NCBI GenBank assembly: GCA_006503535.1
Contig: QYRS01000001.1
Location: 4,650,001 to 4,714,000, forward strand
Reading direction: 5' to 3'
Length of the DNA stretch: 64,000 bases
Source: Arthrinium phaeospermum
Taxonomy: Eukaryota > Ascomycota > Sordariomycetes > Amphisphaeriales > Apiosporaceae
In this document: piece after piece, positions 1 through 11,036 of the stretch
Position numbering within the stretch: position 1 is the first letter of the stretch
Layout of the letters: the number at the start of each line of letters is the position of its first letter
Notes under the pieces: generated by a model
What the model saw: only the letters and a program-made list of their open reading frames with translations
Database searches by the model: none
Told to the model about the DNA's origin: nothing
Made by a program: the position numbers and the translations under genes

Positions 1-1095
1 GGCCTCGAGTCCGAGAACGGGTCCGGCGAGCTGCCCGAGTCGCGCGAGCGGCGCCTCTGGGAGCTGCGGCTCCTCCACAACAACCTGACCATGGGCCACC
101 CCTTCAACGTGCCGCAGACGCCCGAGCTGACGCAGCTCTTCTCGATCGACGTGCCCAACATGGCGCTGCGGGACGGCTGGGACGTGCTGCTGTACGGCAT
201 CATGGCGCACTCGGCGCTGCACATGTGGACGCGCGCGACGGACCCCCAGGAGCGGGACCACTTGGTGATCCTGCAGCAGACGTACAAGAGCATGATGCTG
301 CGCGAGCAGGCGCGCGAGGTGGTGCACCTGACGTCGCGCAACGCCGACGCGCTGTGCTTCTCGAGCCTGCGGATCCTGGCGCACGCCCTCGCGCTCGTGC
401 AGACGCTGCCCATGGACCCCTGGGAGCCGCCGGTCGAATGGCTGCGCATGGGTAAGGGCGCAGGCGCCGTCTTCAAGGCCGCGGCAGAAATCATCGGGTC
501 CGACCCGGCCGGCGAAGACGCCAAGATCATGACGTTTCTCAAGACCCCGCCCGTCATGGTCGATCCCAGCACCACCATCGGCAGCGACCACAGCGCGCTG
601 GACTGGCTGCTGGAACACCCGGGGGCGGCCGCCCATGATCATGGGGTAGGGGCTGCAACCGACGGCGATGGCGGCGACGACGACTATGCCACGGAGCTCG
701 ACGACCCGGAGGTGCGCCGGGTCTACGACGAGGCGCTGGGGTACACGTGCAGCGTGGCGCGGGCGATCGCGGCGGGCGAGCCCGAGGACGCGGTGGGGCG
801 GCGGTTCGGGGGGTTCGCGGTGCTCGTGTCCAACAACTTCACGCAGTTCCTGATCGAGCGGCGGCCGCGGGCCATGGTCGTCCTGGCCCACTTCATGTCG
901 CTCTGGCTCGACTACGAGCACATCTGGATCATCGGCAAGGCGGGCGAGCGCCAGATCCGCGGGATCCAGAAGAGCCTGCCGCTGGCGTGGAGTAGTAAGT
1001 TGGATGGGCTGTTTGGGAAGCTTAAGGGGGGTGGGGCTGGGGGTGGGTTGCCGGTGCGGCAACAGCCTTTTGTTGGGCGGGGACCGGGGATGTGA
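1..1095 (+). CDS. Fungal transcription factor, C-terminal part (Upc2-like), 5' end outside window
   Basis: The frame is open from base 1 to the TGA at 1093-1095 (364 residues), so the gene starts upstream of the window. The visible part matches the C-terminal regulatory domain of Upc2/sterol-uptake-type Zn2Cys6 factors: a WELRLLHNN segment, then a helix-rich stretch with LLYGIMAHSALHM, and the characteristic EWLRMGKGAGAVF block. A final LDYEHIWIIGKAGERQIRG region precedes a Gly-rich tail. The DNA-binding zinc cluster would lie upstream and is not seen. By family, such proteins act in the nucleus as transcription regulators; the target genes cannot be read from this sequence. The frame has no intron and no break. 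Confidence 0.8.
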   Translation, partial: GLESENGSGELPESRERRLWELRLLHNNLTMGHPFNVPQTPELTQLFSIDVPNMALRDGWDVLLYGIMAHSALHMWTRATDPQERDHLVILQQTYKSMMLREQAREVVHLTSRNADALCFSSLRILAHALALVQTLPMDPWEPPVEWLRMGKGAGAVFKAAAEIIGSDPAGEDAKIMTFLKTPPVMVDPSTTIGSDHSALDWLLEHPGAAAHDHGVGAATDGDGGDDDYATELDDPEVRRVYDEALGYTCSVARAIAAGEPEDAVGRRFGGFAVLVSNNFTQFLIERRPRAMVVLAHFMSLWLDYEHIWIIGKAGERQIRGIQKSLPLAWSSKLDGLFGKLKGGGAGGGLPVRQQPFVGRGPGM

Positions 1096-1899
1096 GGGGG
1101 GTGTGCGATGTGGAATAGGGACAGGGTGAGGTGTCAAAGTCTCTCATAGCGGGTTAACGTGTATACATCGTGTGTATATGATACGCATGTTTAATCTTAC
1201 TGGCTTGTTTCCTCGGGTGTATGGAGACGGGTTGTTGTACATAGGGGCCAGAAGTCTCTTAGGGGCGCGATCATAGCAAACAAGCGAATAATACCACGGT
1301 GCGAGGTCAAAACAGCATAGAATGTCGAACATGGGAGATTTGATATATTCTCCTTCTAGTGATCGGATTTTCAATGGCTGATTGATGATGCTGAGACAAG
1401 CCCGGCTCCGCATCTTTTTGGCGTCTCCCTCCAAGGACAATGACACAGTCCTGGGCTGTTCCCTCAATGTTCCGCTTCCCTCATGCCCCCATTTCGGCCG
1501 GCACCGCGTCAGCTCGAGCCAGACTCTCCATAAAATGGGGGCCATCGCCGCCGCGACGGGCTATCTCGGCGATTAATTGACTTCATGGCACGTAATCGTC
1601 CGTTGGAGGTCCCGGTGAGGTCTATCTTCCCCTTTGCCGAATCTATCGATTGAAACGACTGTTTCTCATCACATTTGGCAACACAAAAATCACAAACGAT
1701 GCAATGGAGGATAACAGAAAATGAATGTGATTAACTCCCTTCTAACCAGACCGAGAAACCAGACTAAACTCCTACCCAATTGAAGAAACCATGCAATGTA
1801 TCTACAAACGCCGCCGCCACTTCAAAACGCCCCAGACCAGACCCCCATGCCGACCAGAGAGGTCCCAATGCTGAAAGATGCAAGACCGCCATCACCCCT
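1096..1899. other. Intergenic, no gene seen
   Basis: This is convergent space between the Upc2-like gene and the secreted repeat protein gene. Only short ORFs without coding character occur. I see no RNA gene or repeat in it. Confidence 0.5.
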
Positions 1900-2559
1900 T
1901 TACTCGGACTGCTCGGGGTGGTACTGGCCATCGTCGACACCAGTGCTGCCGCCCTCGTACTTGCCGGGGTACCACTTGCCGTCATCGACGCCCGTGTTGC
2001 CCCCTTCGTACTTGCCCGGGTACCAGGACCCATCGTCCTCGCGCTTGGCCTTGGCCTCGGGGTGGTACTGACCGTCATCAAACCCGGTCTCGCCGCCCTC
2101 GTACTTCCCAGGCGCCCACTTGCCGTCGTCGTGGCCGGTGCCCTCGCCCTCGTACTTTCCGGGGTACCAGGAACCGTCATCCTCGCGCTTGCTCTCGGGG
2201 TGGTATTGGCCGTCGTCATAAGGAGTGCCGGGTCCCTCGTATTTGCCGGGGTACCAAGACCCGTCGTCGTTGCGCTTGGGGTGGTACTGGCCGTCGTCGT
2301 AGCCGGTCTCGCCGCCCTCGTACTTGCCGGGCGCCCACTTGCCGTCGTCGTACTCGGTGTTGGGCTTGCCCTCGTACTTGCCCGGGTACCAGGAGCCGTC
2401 GTCCTCCCGCTTGGCGGTAGGCGGGTGGTACTTGCCGTCGTCGTAGGGGGTGCCGGGGCCTTCGTACTTGCCCGGGTACCACGAGCCGTCGTCTGCGGGC
2501 TTCGCGGTGGGCAGGGCCAGGGCCGTGGAGGCCAGGGCGAGGATGGTGGTGAAATGCAT
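1900..2559 (-). CDS. Secreted Lys-Arg-punctuated repeat protein (candidate kexin-processed peptide precursor)
   Basis: The protein has 219 residues. I chose the ATG at 2557-2559 because it opens a clear signal peptide (MHFTTILALASTALALP, cleavage near residue 15); an upstream in-frame Met would bury it behind a His-rich leader. The mature part is made of five repeats of DDGSWYPGKYEG (residues 23, 53, 98, 127, 175) mixed with three DDGKW(A/Y)PGKYEGG units and DDG(K/Q)YHP linkers. Lys-Arg pairs at 50-51, 95-96, 124-125 and 172-173 each stand directly before an (E/N)DDGSWYPGKYEG unit. Cleavage by the Golgi protease Kex2 would therefore release several near-identical Trp/Tyr-rich peptides. No cysteine is present. 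This layout is that of fungal KEP proteins, which include the precursors of dikaritin RiPPs, but no UstY-type (DUF3328) oxidase or other tailoring gene lies nearby. A surface or wall repeat protein is the alternative. Confidence 0.8.
   Translation of the reverse strand: MHFTTILALASTALALPTAKPADDGSWYPGKYEGPGTPYDDGKYHPPTAKREDDGSWYPGKYEGKPNTEYDDGKWAPGKYEGGETGYDDGQYHPKRNDDGSWYPGKYEGPGTPYDDGQYHPESKREDDGSWYPGKYEGEGTGHDDGKWAPGKYEGGETGFDDGQYHPEAKAKREDDGSWYPGKYEGGNTGVDDGKWYPGKYEGGSTGVDDGQYHPEQSE
1913..2495 (-). repeat. In-gene tandem repeat array of the Lys-Arg-punctuated protein
   Basis: The DNA encodes alternating diverged units based on GTACCCGG/CTTGCCGG blocks. On the + strand the words tcgtacttgcc and gggtaccacgagccgtcgtc recur with small changes. 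Five full units and three shorter ones are present, in frame throughout. Such arrays can expand or contract by unequal exchange. Confidence 0.8.
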
Positions 2560-5428
2560 GGTGACGGTTGATGTGAAGATGTTGAGATGAGGATGCTGGT
2601 TGAGTGGATGGTGGTGATTAAGGGGTATTATGTGCTTTTTGGTGTGAAGGTAGCGAGAGTTGCTGGAGTGATGGTGATGAGGATGTTGGATGAGGAATTC
2701 CATCACTCTGATCCGGGGACATCTGCCTCCTTATTATAGCTGTCCCATCTCTCTCATCTCTCCCCTCATGTCACCAAGTCCCCATCCCGTACGTCCTCAT
2801 GTCATCACCACATCGAGAGTCCTCCCCTCGATCGAGGCTATGCCCCCGGAGTTTCCAATGTCGGTTGCATCGGATCTCGACGAGTCCTGCTGCTTGTCTC
2901 CTTGCTGTGTGTGTGTGTGTGTCTGATGAGAGAGGCTTGCATTGTATGGCACCGCAGCCTCGAGCTTTACGAGGCCGTGGCTTAGCGGCGACGTCAAGTA
3001 AACCTGTTATGCCGACATGGTGATCATGGTGGGCTGCTAAGCTGGCTAGCTGGCCAGCTAGACCTGCAGCTCCTAGGGCTGACGCCTCGGAGGGCTGTGT
3101 CGATCAGCCGGGAAGCCGGAGTGCTGTATGGGGTAACTAGTCAGTTTGCCGGGGCGGACGTCGCTCAGTCAGCAGCCCAGGATATCCCTCGATTGGCGAT
3201 TTGACGACGAGCTGACATATTGGCATCTTGAGAGGATACGTCAGCGATTTGTGACTCCAATGACGAAAGAAGGGATGTATAATATCTGCTGATGGGTGAA
3301 GTAAGGAGTCCATCCATACCGTCTTGACATCCAACATGCTCCACGAGTTGCATAGGACGCATCACTCCCCAGACCGAAGAACAAGCACCAATTGAGACAA
3401 CATGAAGTCCTCCGCGGACTAGAATATTGACTATTCTATAATTGGGTTTGGCACTCGGGAACTATTGCAACGGGCGTCGCTTCCAAAAGCGGGGTTCCCA
3501 TCAAAATAGACGGTGATGTGTCCAGCTGAACGGTGGCTGCGACGCCATTGGCTTTTCGCACCGCATGCGGGCGACACTCCACAAATCCGCGGCTGATATT
3601 CTCGGCCGTCAGCCGGGGCACTGCAGTGGTGGTGTGGTCTGTCTGTTGGCGTGACTTACGACCTCGATGGTGTCTTTTTGGCAGCCGCAGTACCCTAATT
3701 TAGTGTACTTAGGCTTGCGTAGACGGAATTGAGGATTAGAATAGAATAATAGAACGTTTGTTAATCCAAGCGGGCGGGCGCGCGCTTGCTTGCGAAATGT
3801 CCAAAATACGAGAGAGCGCTTGGCATAAGCCCTTGGGAAATCTTCTAGCCCGGGCTGGTGAGAAGTCTGTTGGCCGTGGCTTATTGGTTGGTTGGGTGGA
3901 TGGCGCCGGGGCTGTCAGCAGAAAGTCTGTCGTAACGTCCCATCCCCGATGACCTACGGATGATGAGATAATCGCGGCTTACGGGATATGGAAAAAGAAT
4001 CTCTCCACCCCTCAGCCCTATAGGTCGCCTCTACTAAGTCAGCGAGGCCGCCCGCACGTCCAGAGGGCTCCCAATTTGCCGCAAAGTATTCCGTAACATC
4101 CTCCTTGCTGTCTGTACCTACATGAGCCGCCTCAGTTTGAGCGAGGAGATAGGAGGGAAGGGTCCTTCCGTGTGGCTACGTGCTGTGTTGTCTGGCTGTG
4201 CGTGCGCTGAGCCTCATGATTTTAAACTTCCAACGGTTGAACCAGCTAACGGCAAATGGGCTGAACCAATAAGGTTCAGATTGGAGGTGGCCGGTCATTG
4301 GGACGGGCCCATTGTCGTTGGTTGGTGGGCTGCACGTTGGGCTTTTAGGACGACCATGCTATCTATATATAGAATCATTGCTTAATTTAACATAGGCTGC
4401 TGCCATCGGAATGGGGATATGGCGAGTCAGGTTTGAACCACCGTGTTGAAGCCCACGAAAAGGTTGAGCTGGAGTGCAAATGGACAAGCAATGCTATTTC
4501 CCCCTTATCTTTTATTGAAACTTTCCATTTATACTACATATTCCTAGCAGAAATACAAGTCCCACAAAGAGCAGGTTGCCCTCGAGCGGGATCAACCTTC
4601 AAGTATAGAAGACTCCCGGTGTAATATGACAAATCCTCGTTCAGTTGGTCAGTGAAGCGTTGAGACTGGTATTATGTAAACAGGTTGCATCATATGTCCA
4701 AGGCATTGCAAGCTGTTGAAATCTTGAACTTTGACAACGCAGATTGTAGGGTCCTATAACTCCAAGTATACTGAGGAAAATATTCTCATTTCAGACTAGA
4801 ATATACTTGACATTATACTATCCTACCTCGTCTATATAGTAGACCGGAATTGGTAGTTGAGGAGATATTGCCTTGTGATTTTTACCATCCTGACTGGCCC
4901 ATCAATACATGCATGTCGACCGCAAGCGTATTTCCCAATTGTAATGGACTCGACCCAAGACAATGCGCGGGTGCCGGAACCGGATCTTCGAAGACTGTCC
5001 AAATGGCCCTTTGTTCCCAAGTCCGGGATAATGGGGAGACCGCCGTATCGGTGATAGCGACTAGAGTGGCATGGGCGCCCCTTTGTCCGCGCGATGACCG
5101 GCTTCAAAGAGGAATCGCAGACAATGCACGCCAGATCGTGTTCTGACACCCTCAGCATAGCGGGCGGGGGATTCAATAACTTACCGGGTTGTCCCTTCGT
5201 CGGGAATATCTCGATTTCTTTTCCTCCAAACCTGTGAAAAAAGGGGTTTGATTTTGTCGGCAAGCTCCAATTACCGAAATCCTTCCCCCCTGACTGGGTT
5301 GATGGGCACGCCAGTGTAGCAGCCCGTTTATCCCCGGCACTTCCAACAAAAGGAGACGAAGAACAACAACAGCAAGAAGAAGGAATCAATAACAGCTTCC
5401 GTTCGTCAGGACTATAGCGACAGAGACC
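2560..5428. other. Long gene-poor region
   Basis: Nearly 2.9 kb without a supportable gene. It holds a (GT)n run near 2908-2922 and an AT-rich part from about 4600 to 4860. The ORFs on both strands are short, lack coding character and match no family I recognise. It probably carries the divergent promoters of the flanking genes. Confidence 0.5.
2727..2742 (-). promoter_or_regulatory. Possible TATA box of the secreted repeat protein gene
   Basis: On the minus strand the sequence reads GCTATAATAAGG about 170 bases before the chosen ATG. A pyrimidine-rich block lies just upstream of it. This would fit a 5' leader of roughly 130-150 bases. It is a sequence match only. Confidence 0.35.
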
Positions 5429-8183
5429 ATGGCTAATAATAATGTATTTGGGGCACTCGATCCGGAGGACGAGATGGAGGTGGAAGTGGAGGGAGTGGAG
5501 AAGAGAGCGAACTGTAAGCAATTTCCCGATCCCTATAGGCATCCGGCGAGCAACTGCCAGCACCCGCCGGGTGGCATCAGCATGGCAGACTGGTAGCAAC
5601 GTCCCTGACCTTTTTGAACTTTTGCAGGCGAGTTTGTGCTCTACGTCTCCGGCCAGGATTTCCCGCTAGACCAGGACGGTATGGGAGATGCCTATAACGA
5701 TACAAGGATCCTAAAGGGCCGCATGTACGGCAACCCGGTGATAGGCAACCCCGGCGCCCAGAAGATCGTCGACAACGTCTCGGAGGTGCGGCGGACGCTG
5801 GCGCGCAAGTTCCAGGCGCCTCTGCTCGAGCAGTTCGCGACCGACAGGCAGCTGCTCGAGACGGTCGCGGACTGGGCCCTCAAGTGGGCAGCCGTGCGCA
5901 TGCGCTTCGCAGGGTCGGTCATAAACAAGTTCCCCAAGCAGTACCTGCAGGGCTACCACGCCAACAGAGGGTGGCACACTTCGCAGAAGGAAGAGGAGGC
6001 GCGCATAAACCGGTGCATCATTCATGACTCCAACCCCGAGGACGACGCGCTCCTCAACCTGAACACCTGGCACAGGGAGCCCGGCAACGGCCTGACCGCA
6101 AGGGGCAGAGGAAACAATGGCAGTGAGCCCCAGTTCCAGGCCAACTGGCGCTTTTTCCAACTCTACAAAATGAATCCGCGGGAGATGCGTTTTATCTGTA
6201 AGTTCATGTGCCATTGACACTGCCGCATAACGGGAGCCACAGCGTGCTGAGACCGCAAGCCAGTAACGACCCGCGATAAGCTGCGGGAGGTCGGCGCCGC
6301 CAAAAAAGACCTGTACGAATATTTCCGATGGGCCGTCATGTACCTCCGCCAGGCCGCCAACGTGCAAAAGCACTTCGGCGAAGCCCTGGTCGTGATTGGC
6401 GACAGGTCAGAGAGGCAGCAGTGGCCCACTTGGCAAAAGGACCAATGGCTCTACAACCACGACGCCCCGATGAGGCACTTGTTGGCGACGCACCGCGAGG
6501 TGGTGCTGACCCTCCGCAAGTTGTGCGCCCGGGCACTTCTGTTCCAGGAAAACGACGACGAGCACTACGCGAGCCTGCGGGTGTCGCAGGCGGATCTCAC
6601 GGCCTTTTCAGGTGCAGTCAGAGAACACAACATAGCGGTCACGAGCATCCGGGCTGCCACGTTGGGCGTGACAGAGGATGATAAGGATGGCCTTGAGGCG
6701 GACATAGATCAAATTGGGACGAGGTTCCCCGGCAATATAAGGCCAGCGCTGCCACCGCTACTAAATCCACCAGATTACACTGTGGGGCAACCGGCAGACT
6801 TACCAACAACCTTTCGGAATGTTGGAGATTTACGTGATTTGGGATTGAGGCCCGGTGATATTTATGACACAACGCCTCGACCACCACCGCCCCCCCCTCC
6901 TCCCCCTCCTCCCCCCGGTGGCGGCGGTGGTGGTGGAGGAGGAGGAGGAAGTGGAGGAGGAGGAGGAGGAGGAGGAGGAGGAGGAGGAGGAGGAGGAGGA
7001 GGAAGAGGAGGAGGAAGTGGAGGAAGAGGAGGAGGAGGAGGAGGAAGAGGAGGAAGAGGAGGAGGAGGAGTAGGTGGTGGTGGTGTTCCCCCTACTCCAT
7101 TTATCCGGACCAATGCACACATGGATAGTGATAATTGGTGGTCAACGAATAATGGAACAACGAGGGGCATGTGGCCCCCCTTCGCCGGCTGTCCCATTGA
7201 CAGCCAGGAAAAGATGGAGATGTTGGTTGATGAGTACAGAAGTAAGCGCGAAATCCCCTTCCACGCCTATATCCCCCGCCTTTCTTTATTTTGGTGTTCA
7301 ATCAACGAAAAGAAAGAGAGAGAAAGGAAGAGAGAGGCCAGAATAGAAAAATATGGAAAAAGAAAAATAAAAGAAAAAGGCGACGGAGAAGAAGGTAAAG
7401 AGTCGAAGCAAATTAGAACGGTTCGCTAACCAACCAAAAAAACGCAAAGGTCTTCTAGAGCGCAGCCAATCGCAACAACAACGAGAGGATGACACCCAAT
7501 CGCTATTGTCCGAGATGAGCCTCGACCCGATGCCGGCGACCGGCGGCCCCCTGCCTCAGGCATCGTCGTCAGCCGCCGCCGGCGGCCTCGGCCTGGCCCC
7601 CCCGTCGTCGAGCAGCGTGGGAGGCTCGTCGTCACCGCTGAAGAGGTTCGGATCCGGAAAGGGCCCACAGCAGCAGCAGCCGCCACAGGCCGGTACGTCG
7701 AAGCAACCGTCCAACACCAAGGTCCCCCTACCGATAGATAAAAGGCCAGCCTTCAATAATGTGGGGAAAGCGACTCAGGCAGCATGGGAGTCGAAAACCA
7801 AGGCCGAATCTTCCAAAAAGGCGCAGTCGACGCCCCTCAAGCAATCGACTGTGCTGCAGCAGGCAACGCCGGCGTCGTCTGGTACCAAGAAGACGCAAAC
7901 CACTGGTTTTGCGCCCGCTTCGAAGCCGTCATCACAGGCAAAGGGAAAGGGTCTGGCAACACCGGCATCAACTGCCTCCAACAAGCCGTCGGGTCCTGAA
8001 CTAATCTCCGGCATCGAGCCCGCTAAGAAGGTGTTATTCCAGGCAAAGGGAAAGCCTGCGGCTACAGCGGGATCATCTTCCAAACCCTCGACATCCTACT
8101 CGGGCCCTGGAGGAGCATTGAGCCCCGGGGAGCCGTCGTCGAAAATCCCAGTATCTTCCTTTTACACCATGAAACTACCGCAA

Positions 8184-8214
<31 letters not shown>

Positions 8215-8674
8215 CGCCCCCCGCCCCCGAGGACCCGGCCCTGACCGCCCCCGAGGACCCGGCCCTGACCGCCCTCGAGGACCCGGCCCTGACCGCCCTC
8301 GAGGACCCGGCCCTGACCGCGCTCCGCGAAGAAATCGGACGGTTCGGGCAGAGCGACCCGCTCGAGGCGCTGGCCGAAAAGCGCGCGCGCCTGCGGCTGA
8401 CGCAGGCGGTGCTGGACGCCATGTCGATGGAGATGGGGCGGCAGATCTTCGACGTAGAGCAGTCGATCGCGGCGGGGATGGAGGGGTTGCCCGACCTGAG
8501 CGATGTCAACGAGCTCGACGAGACAATCAAGATGTACCGCGACAGCGACGACGAGGGCGACGGCGGCCCGGAGGGAGAAGGACACGACGATGTGGAAATG
8601 GGCGGGACCAACTATGCCGAAGAGGACGAAGAGGACGAAATAGAATACGGGAGCGAGTATGACGACGAGTACGA

Positions 8675-8710
<36 letters not shown>

Positions 8711-8837
8711 TGGCGATGGCAACGTAGGGATGACCATGGTGATGTGCCCGGACGAAGATCTGCCCTACGACGAGGAGGAGGAGGACGAGGAGGAGTACGA
8801 CGAAGAAGAGGACGAAGAGGAGGACGAGGAGTTGTAG
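5429..8837 (+). CDS. Large low-complexity protein of unknown function, 4 exons
   Basis: Inferred exons are 5429-5513, 5628-6197, 6264-7241 and 7459-8837, giving about 1003 residues with all phases consistent. The third intron could also end at 7449, in the same phase. The N-terminus (MANNNVFGALDPEDEME) is acidic. Residues 29 to about 430 form a well-behaved, Trp- and Arg-containing globular region that matches no family I know. It is followed by a Pro12 run, a Gly/Arg/Ser tract of about 65 residues (GGA repeats on the DNA), a Ser/Pro/Lys-rich region, a Gln run, four copies of the octapeptide EDPALTA(P/L), a short helical segment and a very acidic C-terminus of Asp/Glu runs. The acidic tail and basic linker suggest a nuclear or RNA-associated protein, but that is inference. 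The low-complexity parts were probably built by slippage. Confidence 0.65.
6880..7085 (+). repeat. GGA/CCN trinucleotide repeat tract in coding exon
   Basis: A run of CCC/CCT codons (poly-Pro) is followed by about 150 bases of imperfect (GGA)n coding for Gly with a few Arg and Ser. It lies inside exon 3 of the large low-complexity gene and stays in frame. The opposite frames read as poly-Glu or poly-Ser, which are shadows. Confidence 0.85.
8180..8322 (+). repeat. CAG run and four 24-base repeats
   Basis: A (CAG/CAA)n stretch coding for about 11 Gln is followed by four nearly perfect 24-base units, each coding for EDPALTA plus Pro or Leu. They are in frame inside the last exon of the low-complexity gene. 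Confidence 0.85.
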
Positions 8838-9001
8838 GAATTGCTTGGAATAATCTTCGAATCTTTTGAATCTCCCCACCCCTGTCTTTGGTTATCATTG
8901 GTCTGGTAGCTATTATTATATAGATGAATTATCATTATTATTTCTTCTTGTCATCAGAGATAGGCTTAAGTACGCACTCGTCCTGAGTTGCTTATTTAAT
9001 T

Positions 9002-11036
9002 TCATACACACAAGAGATTCCGCGGGAACCCGCGCGGCCGCCCGTCATCGAGCTCCTCCTTGGACGCCTGGCTGGCTTGCTCGAAGCCGGCGTGGACGAA
9101 CTTGGGCCACGTGTTGGTGAGGACCAGGTACTTGATCTCGCCCTCGGCCGCCTCGAACACCTGCGGGTTGAAGGAGTCGGGCACCTCGAGGTCGCTGAAG
9201 TCATGGTGACGGCCGCCGTTCAGTTGGCTGGTGGACCCCGGCATCGACAGTTCCGCCATCTGCGTCACCGACTCGAGGTTGGCCTTGCCCAGCGTCGCCT
9301 CGAGGTCGCCGGGGCAGTCGTCGTCATGGCCCGGCACCGCGCTGTCGAACGGCGTCGCCGAGTCCGACTGCCGCCGCCGCCGATTGAGGATCTGGGCCGT
9401 TTGGTGAAAGATCTGGTGCAGCGCCTTGCCCGTCCGCGACGAGATGTTGACCGGGAACTCGGAGTGCTCGAGACTGACAAAGTGCGAGTAGATGCGCACG
9501 GCGCGGACGAACTGCTCGCGCGTCTTGTCGGCGGGGGAGCTCGTGGACATGGTCCAGGCCCGCCGCCAGTCGCCCACGTGGGACAGGAAGCTAACGTTCT
9601 CGCCCGAAAAGTCCTTGAGGGATGCGAACTCAAGCAGGGGTTGTGGGTTCGTACGCAGCGCATTCTCGAGCGCGCCCATGGTCAGAGTGGAGTCCCGTGA
9701 GTGTGATGTCGACGCCGTGTTTGCCGACTTGCCACTCTTGCCGGCCGTAGAGCGACCGCCCAATGTCGAGCCTCCAAAGCCGGCGCTGCTCGTGGAGATG
9801 GACTCGGGGTCTTCACCAAGAATTTGGTTCCTCTTTTCCCAGGCCGCGATGGTATCGATGGTCTCTTGTTGGAGGTTGTGGGTTCGGTAGACCTGCAAGC
9901 AGGGGAAGCCTAACGTGAACACCTCGATGAAGAAGATGGACAACGCGATCCTAGACAAACATGTATTAGGACCAAGAACATCTTCGTAGACGGAGTGAGT
10001 CTTGCTTACCATTGGGGCGGAACAAAAACCTTGTTGACGGGTTCCATTTGCGGTACGTAAAGACCAATTAGCCACATAGGGGAGGCGGGCAAGCTGTTTC
10101 AATTGATTAGTGACCGTCTTAGGCGAGTCGAAAAGGGGCTCAGGAACGTACCCAGCAATGCAACAGCAGATGGTCTGGATGCGCCATCCATGGGTATCGT
10201 GGATGTGCCTAGTCTTCCACAAGGTATAGGGGGCATAGAACCAAGCCCAGAAAAACTGCCATACGATAGATAACCACCTGTAGAATGCCAAGTCAGCATG
10301 TTGTATGGAATATCGAAGCGTTGCGCGTGAGTATCTTACCACTCCCAGCCGGTGAAGCATAGAGTAGCTCGCTGCTGTTCAGTGCCCGGCACTTCGAGGT
10401 GGAAGAAACCGTAACTCGGATGGAACATCTCGGACCCGAAGTAAATCAAGAAGGTTAGTGCCAGCTGCCGAACCGTTAGCTCTCGATCTGGTAGTGTTAC
10501 CCCCTAAATATCGGTGGACATGGATGAATGTAGGGTAAACAGCTTACCTGGACAGCCATCCCGATACCGATGAAGCACAATATGCGGTCGACCTCGTTAG
10601 CCTTCTGAATCCGCTGCCATCCGCGCCTCCACCAGGGCAGGCCCGGGTCGACCTCGGCCGACTTCTCGAAGACGTTGCGGTCCTCGAGGGTGCTGAACTG
10701 GGCGTACTTGCGCTGGCGGGTGGCGACGTGCTGGAACTGGCTGTTGGCGGCCTGGAGCAGGGCCATGCCGAACGGCAGGTAGATGCTCATGACCCAGAAC
10801 TGGGCGTCGCAGGGGATGAGGGGCCCGATGGTGAGGGCCAGCAGGCACGACGCCGCGTAGATGTGGAGAATGATGATGGCGCTGAAGACGAGGGGCAAGC
10901 GCCGGAGCTGCAGGAACGGCAGCCGGCGGTGGCGGAAGAGGAAGGCGATGCCCGCGAGGACGGCGAGCGTCCAGCCGATCATGAGGCCGATGTAGGTCCA
11001 GCCGAGAGGCGAGTAGACAAGGCGTGAATCCGCCAT
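9002..11036 (-). CDS. Seven-transmembrane RGS protein (GprK/MoRgs7-like)
   Basis: Five exons: 11036-10548, 10464-10340, 10277-10152, 10093-10010 and 9950-9002, all with good GT-AG ends and matching phases, giving 590 residues. The N-terminal half carries about seven hydrophobic helices, beginning with [20 protein letters not shown] and ending with [20 protein letters not shown]. The C-terminal half carries an RGS domain: [20 protein letters not shown], then the FSGENVSFL core, and [18 protein letters not shown] near its end. A Ser/Gly-rich linker separates the two. RGS domains speed GTP hydrolysis on G-alpha subunits; the fused 7TM part suggests a plasma-membrane sensor that turns off G-protein signalling, as in fungal GprK-type proteins. 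Ligand unknown. The Met at 11036 starts directly before the first helix. No frame break. Confidence 0.88.

Noticed and set aside
1764..2571. Long hydrophobic ORF on the plus strand over the repeat gene
   Set aside because: It is the complement of the tandem repeats. The minus frame has a signal peptide and Lys-Arg punctuation, which the plus frame lacks.
4425..4470. Possible tRNA T-loop on the minus strand (GGTTCAAACC)
   Set aside because: The surrounding five-base stem does not pair and no cloverleaf can be drawn.
6830..7197. Long ORFs of poly-Glu, poly-Ser and poly-Pro on both strands
   Set aside because: They are other-frame readings of the GGA/CCN tract inside the low-complexity gene.
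9077..9700. A 207-residue plus-strand ORF
   Set aside because: It is antisense to the RGS domain exon and has no independent support.
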